DNA of 64,000 nt from Dyadobacter sp. SG02. Lineage in GTDB: Bacteria > Bacteroidota > Bacteroidia > Cytophagales > Spirosomataceae. The stretch spans positions 105,450 through 169,449 of the forward strand of contig NZ_FNYL01000018.1 of assembly GCF_900109045.1 (NCBI RefSeq). Direction: 5' to 3'. A program made the translations under genes and the position numbers. Shown piece after piece: positions 54,860-63,086 of this stretch. Within the stretch, counting starts at the first letter, position 1, and each line of letters starts with the position of its first letter. The notes beneath the pieces were generated by a model, which saw only the letters and a program-made list of their open reading frames with translations, was not told the DNA's origin and made no database searches.

Positions 54860-57800
54860 ATGAACAAGGGGTACACAATCATTTCGGTTTTTGCTACACT
54901 GAGTCTTTTGGGGCTTTTTCTAATACCTTTCATTCCGCTACAATTGATAAATGATCACTATGAGAAAAGTCTTTTGGTATCCTTTTCCTGGCCACATGCG
55001 ATGCCAAGTTCCTTGGAACTGCAGGTAACCACCCCACTTGAAGGGATTATTAGAACTGTGCAGGGAGTAGACCATGTCAGCTCATCATCAGACTACAATC
55101 GTGGAAGTATTACAATTGAGCTCGACTCTCGAGCGGACCTGGATCGTGCTAGATTCGAAATCGCATCGCTGATCAGGCATGTATATAGGCAACTACCGCC
55201 CGGCGTCAGTTATCCAGAAATAACGATAGGCAACTCTAATGGGCATAACATAAAGCCATTATTGAGCCTGCAATTGAGTGGTCACAAATCATCCGCAGAG
55301 TTGCGTCGCTATGCAGAAACTTCATTGAGACCGATGTTGCTGGCACTAGCTGGAGTAAGTTCAGTGGAAATTTTTGGAGGCCGCGACCAGGAATGGCAAA
55401 TAGAATACGACAGAAAATTAGCTAATAGCCTCAAAATTAATGACACCGACTTGACAAAAATGCTCGGATTGAATGAACAACGGACACATCTTGGCTGGAT
55501 AAATAGTCCAAACGGGAGCAAAACGAGTCTTTCGCTGGCACCCGTATCAGATACGGCGAACTTTGGAGACTTACCCATTTCTCTCATATCGAAGAAACGG
55601 ATCCTCAGACTGTCAGATATTGCCGTCTCTCAAAAAAGCGAACAGCCTCCAATGAGCTACTTTAGGATCAATGGTAAGCAAGCTATCCAGATGATCATCC
55701 TTTCTTCGCCACACGCCGACCAAATTAGCACAGGGAGAGCTATTCGGGAAGTGCTTGCAAAAATACAGGCTGAATCGCAACCTACCTATAATGTAGATTT
55801 AGACTATGATGCCGCCGAAGAACTGACCGGCCGGCTTTCTCAAATAAAATGGCAGCTTGCACTTACCTTAACTCTTTTGACCCTTCTCAACATTGTATGC
55901 TTCCGTAGCATGCAGGGAGTATGTATCTTGTTGTCCGGCGTTCTGGCGAATACTTTTATAACTTTTCTAATACTGTACATCTTCCAAATTCCGGTTGACC
56001 TCTCCTCTATATCCACGATTGTTTTTTCTATCGGTTTAATGGGCGGAAACTTGTTTTTTGTCTACCGCAACTACCATCGATACCGGATTAATATTGGCAT
56101 TTTGTCGCTCCTTGGAAGCTCTATAATGGCAGCTGCAACCCTGTCCGTAATCTGGATACTTCCGGTTGAGTCGCGAGAAAATTTGACAGAATTCGCTACC
56201 ATAACGCTAATTACTCAGCTCCTGTCCTTTTTCACCTGTATGTGGCTTGTGCCTGCAATTCTGGCACAGTTCAGTCTCCGAACTTATCCAAGACCACCGG
56301 CTCCGGATGCAATAATCTTCCAATTAAATAAGTCGTATTTCCGCGCCTTGAATGTAGTTGTTCGATACAGAAAGTCGGTACTCCTTGTCGGACTTTTACT
56401 TTTTGGATTACCATTTTTTTTAATTCCTCCCGAAATCAAAGCTGATTCAAATCTGGCTCGAACCTACAATCACTTTATCGGTGAAAAGTGGCAGAACAAT
56501 GATATGAGGGAGCTCTCGAACAAATGGCTTGGAGGAGTCCTTCGGTTGTTCACCACTTACGTTCGACAAAGGGCAGCCCGACCGAGTTCCGAGCAAACAA
56601 CCTTACATATTAACGCTGGCTTACCAAATCACAGTACGACAGAGCAGATGAACCAGTTGATTGCACGGTTTGAAACGGAGCTCCTCAAATTCACTGAGAT
56701 TAGGCGGTTTGTATCGCAGGTTCGCAGCGGTCAGTTTGGCTCAATAACGGTTTACTTTCGTGAACCCTACTCTACTGGAAGCTTCCCACATCTTTTGAAA
56801 GAAAGGGCTATTCTCCTTTCCTCAGAAATGAGTGGCGTTGACTGGAATATTGTTGGTGTTGGACAGGGGTTTAATGTAAATGTCAATGACGCTGGAAGCG
56901 CCAGCTTCACAGTTCTTTTAAAAGGCTATAGCTATAGCCAACTTACCAGCATTGCCCAAAACCTTGAGGCTCGCTTTCTCCTGCATCCGAGAATACAAAA
57001 TATCGACATCAATAACGTTCCAGGCGTTACCTTTCTAAAAGACCTACAAGCTTTCAGAATTCGCCCCGACCCATTCTTAATGGCAACATACGGCCTGTCG
57101 CAAAATCAACTAACCGAGGAAGTTCGCAGATATAATACCAGGCCAGAAGCAGACCTTTTTACATTTCACAACGATGTACGGATCGGCATAAGGGTTCGCC
57201 CAAAAAGCAACAACACCCTGGATGTGTATCAGCTCTACAACGAACCAGTCGGGATATCGGACAGTAGCTATGTAAAGTTCGTATCACAAAATAGCTTGGT
57301 TAGAGAAAGAATTGCCCCAACAATACGGAAGGTAGATCAAAACTACGTCAGGTTGATCACTTTTGACTATTTGGGAAGTGTAGCATTCGGACGCGAGTTC
57401 TTGGATAGATCGCTGGACTCTCTGCGGGCAGAGCTTCCGATAGGATTCACTGCGGAAAGGAAAACTTCTGGACTATGGGAATCTGAAGGTTCGAAGCACT
57501 ACTTGCTGATTGGCGTTTCACTAATCCTGACTTTCATCATCGCAGCAGTCATGTTTGAATCGCTTAGACAACCTTTTGCACTCTTTGGAGCAATTATGAT
57601 GTCATATGCCGGCTTGATGGCGGCCTTCTACAGACTTGACCTACCCTTTGACTATGGAGGCTACGCATCTTTGCTTCTTTTAGCCGGTCTGATATCATTC
57701 CCAACGATTTTGCTTATCAATGTTTACAACAACATCTCCAGAACCGAAGGTCTCCCCCCGCTGAAAGCCTATTGTCTGGCCGTGACACAACAACTTCAAT

Positions 57801-57991
57801 CGATTTTGTTATACGCTGCATGCATCGTGATCTCGCAGGTGTCGATGCTCGTTATCGCTCCAAACCAGGTATTCTGGACTTCCCTCGCAGTGGGAATTTG
57901 CGGAGGGATCATCTCGTACCTGCCTGTAATTGTATTTTTTGTACCGACCATTTTACTTCCATCAAAAAATCAGAAAGTAACCAGTTTATAA
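54860..57991 (+). CDS. RND-superfamily protein lacking the proton-relay residues
   Basis: 1043 residues from ATG at 54860 (MNKGYTIISVFATLSLLGLF); an upstream TTG would add 17 basic residues. The layout is that of an RND permease with 12 helices and two large periplasmic loops. Helix 4, where active pumps have Asp-Asp in GxxxDDAI, reads SIGLMGGNLFFVYRNY with no acid. Helix 10 reads AGLISFPTILLINVYNNISR without the usual Lys or Asn-Asp. It therefore cannot use the standard proton pathway. It may be the passive partner of a heteromeric pump with the 40649-43690 protein, or have another role. It lies divergent from the peptide operon. Confidence 0.88.
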   Translation: MNKGYTIISVFATLSLLGLFLIPFIPLQLINDHYEKSLLVSFSWPHAMPSSLELQVTTPLEGIIRTVQGVDHVSSSSDYNRGSITIELDSRADLDRARFEIASLIRHVYRQLPPGVSYPEITIGNSNGHNIKPLLSLQLSGHKSSAELRRYAETSLRPMLLALAGVSSVEIFGGRDQEWQIEYDRKLANSLKINDTDLTKMLGLNEQRTHLGWINSPNGSKTSLSLAPVSDTANFGDLPISLISKKRILRLSDIAVSQKSEQPPMSYFRINGKQAIQMIILSSPHADQISTGRAIREVLAKIQAESQPTYNVDLDYDAAEELTGRLSQIKWQLALTLTLLTLLNIVCFRSMQGVCILLSGVLANTFITFLILYIFQIPVDLSSISTIVFSIGLMGGNLFFVYRNYHRYRINIGILSLLGSSIMAAATLSVIWILPVESRENLTEFATITLITQLLSFFTCMWLVPAILAQFSLRTYPRPPAPDAIIFQLNKSYFRALNVVVRYRKSVLLVGLLLFGLPFFLIPPEIKADSNLARTYNHFIGEKWQNNDMRELSNKWLGGVLRLFTTYVRQRAARPSSEQTTLHINAGLPNHSTTEQMNQLIARFETELLKFTEIRRFVSQVRSGQFGSITVYFREPYSTGSFPHLLKERAILLSSEMSGVDWNIVGVGQGFNVNVNDAGSASFTVLLKGYSYSQLTSIAQNLEARFLLHPRIQNIDINNVPGVTFLKDLQAFRIRPDPFLMATYGLSQNQLTEEVRRYNTRPEADLFTFHNDVRIGIRVRPKSNNTLDVYQLYNEPVGISDSSYVKFVSQNSLVRERIAPTIRKVDQNYVRLITFDYLGSVAFGREFLDRSLDSLRAELPIGFTAERKTSGLWESEGSKHYLLIGVSLILTFIIAAVMFESLRQPFALFGAIMMSYAGLMAAFYRLDLPFDYGGYASLLLLAGLISFPTILLINVYNNISRTEGLPPLKAYCLAVTQQLQSILLYAACIVISQVSMLVIAPNQVFWTSLAVGICGGIISYLPVIVFFVPTILLPSKNQKVTSL

Positions 57992-58257
57992 GAATCTGGA
58001 TCTGACATTGACTAACATCAGGGGTGATAAATTAACAAACGATCATAGCCGTCTCTGTCGCGGAATTGCCCCGCCGCAGGATTATTAAAATAAACTTAAT
58101 CAGAATACCCTTTATCGCGCAAAGGTCAAATAACACAAACAGAGTCCCTGGAAACTGGGCCGCCTACGATATGCTTCCAAAATAAATAAAAAGCGCGGCT
58201 TTCTTGAAAGGATTATCAAGAGCAAGAGCCAGCCATTGACTTATAAAAAACTATCCG

Positions 58258-59361
58258 ATGAAAGAATATGACTACCTGATCGTGGGCGCCGGGCTATGGG
58301 GCGCTGTTTTCGCACACGAAATGACAAAAGCGGGAAAGAAGTGCCTCGTTATTGACAAACGATCTCATGCTGGAGGCAACACGTACTGCGAGTTTACTGA
58401 GGGTATTCATGTTCACAGCTACGGGCCGCACATTTTTCACACCAACGACCAAGGTATATGGGATTACGTACGTTTGTTTGTTGAATTTAACAATTACGTA
58501 CATACACCTTTGGCCAACGCTAACGGAAAGTTTTTCAATTTGCCCTTCAACATGAACACATTTTATCAGTTATGGGGAACTTCAACTCCTGAGCAAGCCC
58601 GGAAAAAAATTGCGGATCAGACTGCCGACTTTATAAGTCGAAAGATAACAAACCTGGAAGACCAGGCTCTCTGCCTGGTAGGTAAGGATATCTACGAAAC
58701 GCTGATCAGAGATTACACCCGCAAACAATGGGGGCGACATCCAAAACATCTGCCGGCATCAATCATAAAACGAATCCCTCTGAGATTCACCTTCAACAAC
58801 AACTATTTTCAGGATAAATATCAGGGGATACCAATCGGAGGATACAACAGGCTGACCAATGGTCTATTAGCCAAAACACCAGTCAGGCTGAATACTGACT
58901 ACTTTAAAGACAGGTCGTATTGGGACTCTCTGGCGTCCAAAATTGTATTTACTGGTCAAATCGATGCGTTCTTCGAATTTCACTTCGGCAATCTAGAATA
59001 TAGAAGTTTAAAGTTCGTCTCAAAGCTCATCGACACTCCTAATTACCAAGGAGTGTCAATCATCAACTACACTGACCCTGTCTCGGAATATACAAGAATA
59101 GTGGAACACAAGCATTTTGAATTTGGTAACCAAAAGCAAACAATTATAACTTACGAATACCCAATTGAGTGGACTGCGGGAAAAGAGCCCTACTATCCTA
59201 TCAATGACCACAAAAATACGACACGATTTAAAGCCTACAGGAAACTTGCAGAAAACACACCGAATGTAATTTTCGGCGGCAGGCTTGCAGAATACCAATA
59301 CTACGACATGCATCAGGTGATTGCATCGGCATTGAAAAGATCAAAATGCGAGCTACCCTAG
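58258..59361 (+). CDS. glf: UDP-galactopyranose mutase
   Basis: 367 residues. This flavoenzyme converts UDP-galactopyranose to UDP-galactofuranose. The FAD-binding motif is YLIVGAGLWGAVFAHEMTKA, followed by DKRSHAGGNTYCE and SYGPHIFHTND; the active-site Arg-rich region is RDYTRKQWGRHPKHLPASII, and FTFNNNYFQDKYQGIPIGGY is the mobile-loop region. It is cytoplasmic. It follows the second RND gene on the same strand after 266 bases. With three glycosyltransferases in the adjacent operon, it suggests that galactofuranose is used in the product. Length is typical. Confidence 0.96.
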   Translation: MKEYDYLIVGAGLWGAVFAHEMTKAGKKCLVIDKRSHAGGNTYCEFTEGIHVHSYGPHIFHTNDQGIWDYVRLFVEFNNYVHTPLANANGKFFNLPFNMNTFYQLWGTSTPEQARKKIADQTADFISRKITNLEDQALCLVGKDIYETLIRDYTRKQWGRHPKHLPASIIKRIPLRFTFNNNYFQDKYQGIPIGGYNRLTNGLLAKTPVRLNTDYFKDRSYWDSLASKIVFTGQIDAFFEFHFGNLEYRSLKFVSKLIDTPNYQGVSIINYTDPVSEYTRIVEHKHFEFGNQKQTIITYEYPIEWTAGKEPYYPINDHKNTTRFKAYRKLAENTPNVIFGGRLAEYQYYDMHQVIASALKRSKCELP

Positions 59362-59685
59362 TTGAAGCCCTGAACATATTTGTATTTGCGGCAAACCTGG
59401 AAGAAAAGCAGAATATCCCAAAGACCTGATCTGGTCAACGAGGCTAAAGACATTACCAATTGGTTCAAGCTGGTCTCCGCAAGAGTGCTCGATACTGCCA
59501 TCATGTGTACTATGAATGTGCCGGGTAGTACCGCTTCTATATTTTTCCCACAGGGTTAGACAGCCGAGTTCGGAGTCTTCCACGTACCCAAATTCAGTCG
59601 GCCCGTAGTCAGCTGTTACCAGCTCGAAAATCGCATTATACGCTTTCTGATCCTCAATTAGATCTGCCAAAGGTTTGTACTCCAT
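59353..59685 (-). CDS. Hypothetical protein in the recombinase/DUF3800 operon
   Basis: 110 acidic residues with no signal peptide or membrane segment. I do not recognise it. Its end overlaps the glf gene by 9 bases on the opposite strand. It starts 11 bases after the DUF3800 stop codon, which suggests it is third in the recombinase-DUF3800 operon. A scrap with the same GDQLEPI block and neighbouring DNA is found at 4262-4305, so the gene belongs to a family present more than once in this genome. Confidence 0.65.
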   Translation of the reverse strand: MEYKPLADLIEDQKAYNAIFELVTADYGPTEFGYVEDSELGCLTLWEKYRSGTTRHIHSTHDGSIEHSCGDQLEPIGNVFSLVDQIRSLGYSAFLPGLPQIQICSGLQLG

Positions 59686-59696
59686 GGATGCTAAGT

Positions 59697-60854
59697 TTAG
59701 AACTCAACCACAACTTTTCGTATTAAGGAATACTCGTCGTGAGCCAAGATATCGATTTGTCCGGAAGTGGCTGTGTGCACCTGGTCGCGGAACCGCTTTA
59801 TCCGGGATAGCATAGGCGAGATAATGGTGTTGCTGTGGCTAATAAAATCATAAAGGTCAGCTTCGCTCGCCGGCAGCTTGTACCCTCGGGAACTACTTGC
59901 GATCAGAACGCCTGCGTCCCGGAGTTGGGCTATCACTTTTGTCTGAAAGTAATGTAAGGAAACTTTCTTGCCCGTCCTTGCCCTGATGTGCTCCATTAGT
60001 TCAAAGCTGGTGATGTACCGGGTAGGATTGATATGCCTGAAATGAAAAAGCAGGTATCCCAGGGAGCTTACCTGGTCTTTCACCTGCGGAACTAAGCTCA
60101 TTGATTTGCGGTGCAGAAAGTCGTTGGCCAGGTTGGTGCTTAATGTGGCCAGAGTCTCATTGAAGTTTTCGCCAGTAGATGGCGCGGGTGCCATGCTCGT
60201 ACCGAAAGTGTCAGGGAAAAACTGTATCGACAGTAGCTTGCGCCGCAGCAGTTCAATAAACTCACCGCGCTGGTCAGTGATTACAGTCTCGTCGTAACAA
60301 CGCGCAAGTGTACCGGCGATGTAGCCCGCCGCTTGGACTAAGCCGTCATTTTCAATTCCGGCAAAGCCAAAGGTGGACTCATTGAATAGATTGGAGATAT
60401 GGTTCTGCTCAACATACTTGACAAACCCTTTCATAAAAGTGTCTTCCCCGATCGGGCCACACACTAGGTCAAGGTTTGGCAGCAAACGGAAAAGCTCCCG
60501 ATCTGCCAGGCTGTGAAGGAACTTATAGAAAGAGCCCTTATAACGCAGCCCCTCCCCTATTAACTGCCGCTTGTCGACAACGACGGAGAAAACGTTGAAT
60601 GGCGCTTCATCAAGGTCTTCGAGGATCATCTTGCGCTTTTCGTGATTGTTGGCCGTTAGGTTAGAATCCAGTACGTCTCCGGAAAAATGCCGGTTACGCA
60701 CCGTCTCGATGACCTGTTTAGCAGCAGGAACGTCTTTTTTATCGAGGATGATAGCCGTAATGATGAAATGAGTGGTAGATATTTCCGGCCCGCGCTTGGA
60801 AAAATCAAGGTTATCATTGCCCCATTCGGACAAAAATGCGACAGTCTGCTGCAT
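59697..60854 (-). CDS. DUF3800-like protein with C-terminal extension
   Basis: 385 residues. The first 230 resemble DUF3800: AFLSEWGNDNLDFSKRGPEI where most members have a DESG motif, THFIITAIILDKKDVPAAKQ, then YKGSFYKFLHSLADRELFRL and DLVCGPIGEDTFMKGFVKYV. DUF3800 is thought to have a nuclease-like (RNase H) fold, but its role is not established. The C-terminal 130 residues look like two winged-helix segments (ELMEHIRARTGKKVSLHYFQ). The gene begins 5 bases after the recombinase stop, so the two are coupled. Confidence 0.75.
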   Translation of the reverse strand: MQQTVAFLSEWGNDNLDFSKRGPEISTTHFIITAIILDKKDVPAAKQVIETVRNRHFSGDVLDSNLTANNHEKRKMILEDLDEAPFNVFSVVVDKRQLIGEGLRYKGSFYKFLHSLADRELFRLLPNLDLVCGPIGEDTFMKGFVKYVEQNHISNLFNESTFGFAGIENDGLVQAAGYIAGTLARCYDETVITDQRGEFIELLRRKLLSIQFFPDTFGTSMAPAPSTGENFNETLATLSTNLANDFLHRKSMSLVPQVKDQVSSLGYLLFHFRHINPTRYITSFELMEHIRARTGKKVSLHYFQTKVIAQLRDAGVLIASSSRGYKLPASEADLYDFISHSNTIISPMLSRIKRFRDQVHTATSGQIDILAHDEYSLIRKVVVEF

Positions 60855-60859
60855 CGTAC

Positions 60860-61465
60860 TTAGTTTTGTGCTGATGATTGTTTTTCATTTTCTGGGCGGT
60901 GCTGCTGCTCGATCTCTTTAATGTACCGGTATACAGTGGCCCTACTAATACCTAAGACTTTTCCGATCTCTTCGCCTGTCTTATCTCTTTTATCGTAGAG
61001 TGCCTTAGCGGCATGCGCCTTGGACATGGCTGCCGTGCTCAGACCCTTGGGCTTCCCTCCCATCCTTCCCCTGGCGCGCGCGGCCGAAAGCCCAGCCTTT
61101 GTCCGTTCCCGGATCAGGTCACGCTCGAATTCTGCCAGCGAGGCAAATATGTTAAAGAATAACCGGCCCTGCGCGGTTGTCGTATCGATGGCATCATTCA
61201 GGCTCTGGAAGCCGATCTGCCTTTGCTGAAATTCATTGATTAGATGGATCAAATCTTTTAATGAACGTCCAAGTCGATCGAGCTTCCAAACAATGATGGT
61301 GTCCCCTTCCCTGGCCATGTCGAGCAGCTTGTTCAGCTCGGGCCGCTCTTTGACAGAAGACACTTTCTCCCGAAAGATGCGCTCGCATCCCGATTTTTTC
61401 AAGTCGTCGATTTGCAGGTTCAAGTTCTGATCTTGGGTTGAAACCCGGGCATACCCAAAAATCAT
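60860..61465 (-). CDS. Serine recombinase of the resolvase/invertase family
   Basis: 201 residues. The catalytic domain begins MIFGYARVSTQDQNLNLQID (nucleophile Ser in ARVST) and has IIVWKLDRLGRSLKDLIHLI and the long-helix segment EFERDLIRERTKAGLSAARA. The C-terminal helix-turn-helix is TGEEIGKVLGISRATVYRYI. Length matches Hin/TnpR-type enzymes, which act on short inverted or res sites. The start is followed downstream by DUF3800 and a hypothetical gene, with no transposase nearby. It could resolve or invert the island or a small segment of it. I found no obvious paired sites. Confidence 0.93.
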   Translation of the reverse strand: MIFGYARVSTQDQNLNLQIDDLKKSGCERIFREKVSSVKERPELNKLLDMAREGDTIIVWKLDRLGRSLKDLIHLINEFQQRQIGFQSLNDAIDTTTAQGRLFFNIFASLAEFERDLIRERTKAGLSAARARGRMGGKPKGLSTAAMSKAHAAKALYDKRDKTGEEIGKVLGISRATVYRYIKEIEQQHRPENEKQSSAQN

Positions 61466-61867
61466 ATCAATTGTCTTACTTATTCAGTCAAAGATAAAAA
61501 ATTAGACATAGAAATTTGAGATAATGATTTAAGACGGCTTTGGTATAACTAAAAGCATAGTAAGTTGATATGTCATCTGTTCTCAAAAAACGCAGGTTAT
61601 CTGAGACATATACCCGCGTCAATTTTCCAGCGCATATGCCAAATTTTACAAGTGTTTCTGGATGGAAACTGGTACTGTAAATCTTCCGATAGAAGACCTA
61701 TCAACTTTTGTCCAGCGCAAACAGCAATAACTGTGTCAGAAAACGGGGGTTTCGTGCGGCGCTGTCTTTTCGTACTATTATCATTTCAATGCGGCTAGAA
61801 TGATTACAACGATCCGGCTTAGTACTGTGTCTAGGATAAGCCTTGATTGTTAATTTTAATTTTAGAA
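61466..61867. other. Intergenic region upstream of the recombinase
   Basis: About 400 bases between two divergent genes, expected to hold the recombinase promoter and any recombination site. I see no clear inverted or direct repeats. A 77-codon + strand frame at 61565-61798 has no features and is not proposed as a gene. Confidence 0.35.
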
Positions 61868-62248
61868 ATGACGAGAACTATACTAGGCTTTATTTTTATG
61901 GCGATCCTATTTCTTTTCGAAACAGGATGTTCCGAAAATGAGGTTTCCGAGATTCTAACAGCCAAAATTCTTAAACCGACATGTGGCGGAACAGTTATGC
62001 AAATAGTTAATGGCTCGTTTAAAGGAGAAGATTGGAAATTTTTCTCTAATCTAGAAGGCCCATTTGATACATTTAACCCCGCTGCCACTTATGAGAATGT
62101 GGTACTTGTCGGCAATGTGCCGCTTGACCGCCGTATAATTGGAGATACTATCCAATTCTCTTATATTCAAGGGCTTACTTCTGGGAATTATTGTGATTTA
62201 GGTGGATTACCTTCGTTAACTATTTCAGTTAAAACTTTAAAGGATTAG
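61868..62248 (+). CDS. Small predicted lipoprotein, family unknown
   Basis: 126 residues from MTRTILGFIFMAILFLFETG (an earlier ATG adds 7). The lipobox FETGCSEN gives a lipid-attachment Cys at about residue 21. The mature part contains KPTCGGTVMQIVNGSFKGED and ends with a beta-rich region and YCDLGGLPSLTISVKTLK. Two Cys may form a disulfide. No family is recognised. It is a single gene. Confidence 0.6.
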   Translation: MTRTILGFIFMAILFLFETGCSENEVSEILTAKILKPTCGGTVMQIVNGSFKGEDWKFFSNLEGPFDTFNPAATYENVVLVGNVPLDRRIIGDTIQFSYIQGLTSGNYCDLGGLPSLTISVKTLKD

Positions 62249-62377
62249 CGCCATGAAGCGCTTCTGATCCATTCAATTTGAGGCGAGATGCTATTTTTCA
62301 TTTGCACTAATCGAAGAACTTCGCATAAACACAGAACAGGCCCTTGTTCTATCTATGCCTGGCTCCAGTAACTTGGC

Positions 62378-62593
62378 CTATGTCTTCGAATAAGTATTAA
62401 ACCCCTCAAAACTCAAATCTTCGTCCAGATCCGGCCAGTGGATCCCAAACGGAGAAAGCTCGAACCGCTCGCGCTCTGCCTGGGAAGCGTTGAAGAGCCT
62501 GGGAAACCACTCTAGCGGCATGCCTCGCTCTTCGCCTGATGCCATCCGGATAAAGATCCTGTCGTCATGAAACCAAATAGCTTTTATGCTAAT
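62378..62593 (-). CDS. DUF2442 domain protein with a non-standard start
   Basis: The frame reads ISIKAIWFHDDRIFIRMASG, EERGMPLEWFPRLFNASQAE and SPFGIHWPDLDEDLSFEG, ending TYSKT. This is the complete DUF2442 pattern. In frame immediately upstream is the TAG stop of the antitoxin-like gene, and the first codon after it is ATT. No ATG, GTG or TTG gives the full domain; the first ATG is at M17, inside it. Either ATT serves as start, or the TAG is occasionally read through. DUF2442 proteins are often found next to toxin-antitoxin-like genes; their role is not clear. Confidence 0.65.
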   Translation of the reverse strand: MSIKAIWFHDDRIFIRMASGEERGMPLEWFPRLFNASQAERERFELSPFGIHWPDLDEDLSFEGFNTYSKT

Positions 62594-62755
62594 CTATATG
62601 CTATCCCGCTCCGATCTGGATTCGATACTTTCCCATACATTCTCCGGATTGACCGGGATCAGCTCCCCTTTTGCTTTACTGGATCTGGCTTCTTTGAGTT
62701 TCTTATCAAAAGAAGGGCTGTAAGTGTTCTTTTCGCTATTCTCTGAGTGATTCAT
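62594..62755 (-). CDS. Small antitoxin-like protein (DUF2683-like)
   Basis: 53 residues from ATG at 62755: MNHSENSEKNTYSPSFDKKL, then KEARSSKAKGELIPVNPENV and WESIESRSERDSI. The pattern of an F-x-K-K-L-x-E-A-R helix followed by a LIPVNPENVWESI tail resembles Bacteroidota DUF2683-type small proteins that precede toxin genes. It ends in the same frame as, and one codon before, the DUF2442 gene. Too short for certain assignment. Confidence 0.6.
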   Translation of the reverse strand: MNHSENSEKNTYSPSFDKKLKEARSSKAKGELIPVNPENVWESIESRSERDSI

Positions 62756-62834
62756 ATTCAAACCTAGGATAGATTTTGGCCGTCCGACAGGCCGGCGCGC
62801 AGTGTCGCACAGAACGAGCGTTCTTCAAGACAAA

Positions 62835-63050
62835 TTACTTTGCACACTCGCCATCAGTGAAAGATGTGATGCTATGGGCTCTGGCCTCGCAATCATTGCT
62901 ATACGTTTTCCCATTGCATCCACAGACCGGCTTATAAACAGCATAGCAGCCTGAGCTGTCTCGTTCTTTCTCCAAGCACTCCGGCTTGAGGTTCTCAACA
63001 CTCTTACATCCCAACACCATTAGTATCAAGATAAAACGTGCTAGGTTCAT
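62835..63050 (-). CDS. Kazal-type protease-inhibitor-domain lipoprotein
   Basis: 71 residues from ATG at 63050. The lipobox is ILMVLGCKSVEN. The mature part is a single Kazal domain: YKPVCGCNGKTYSNDCEARA followed by HSITSFTDGEC. Kazal domains in eukaryotes bind serine proteases; bacterial examples are usually small lipoproteins of unknown target. It lies between the DUF2442 pair and the beta-barrel protein and is in the same orientation. Confidence 0.88.
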   Translation of the reverse strand: MNLARFILILMVLGCKSVENLKPECLEKERDSSGCYAVYKPVCGCNGKTYSNDCEARAHSITSFTDGECAK

Positions 63051-63086
63051 AACTGTGTGTTTTATCAATTATTAGACTAACTTCTA

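Noticed and set aside
61565..61798. 77-codon + strand ORF upstream of the recombinase
   Set aside because: No signal, domain or conserved composition; probably chance.
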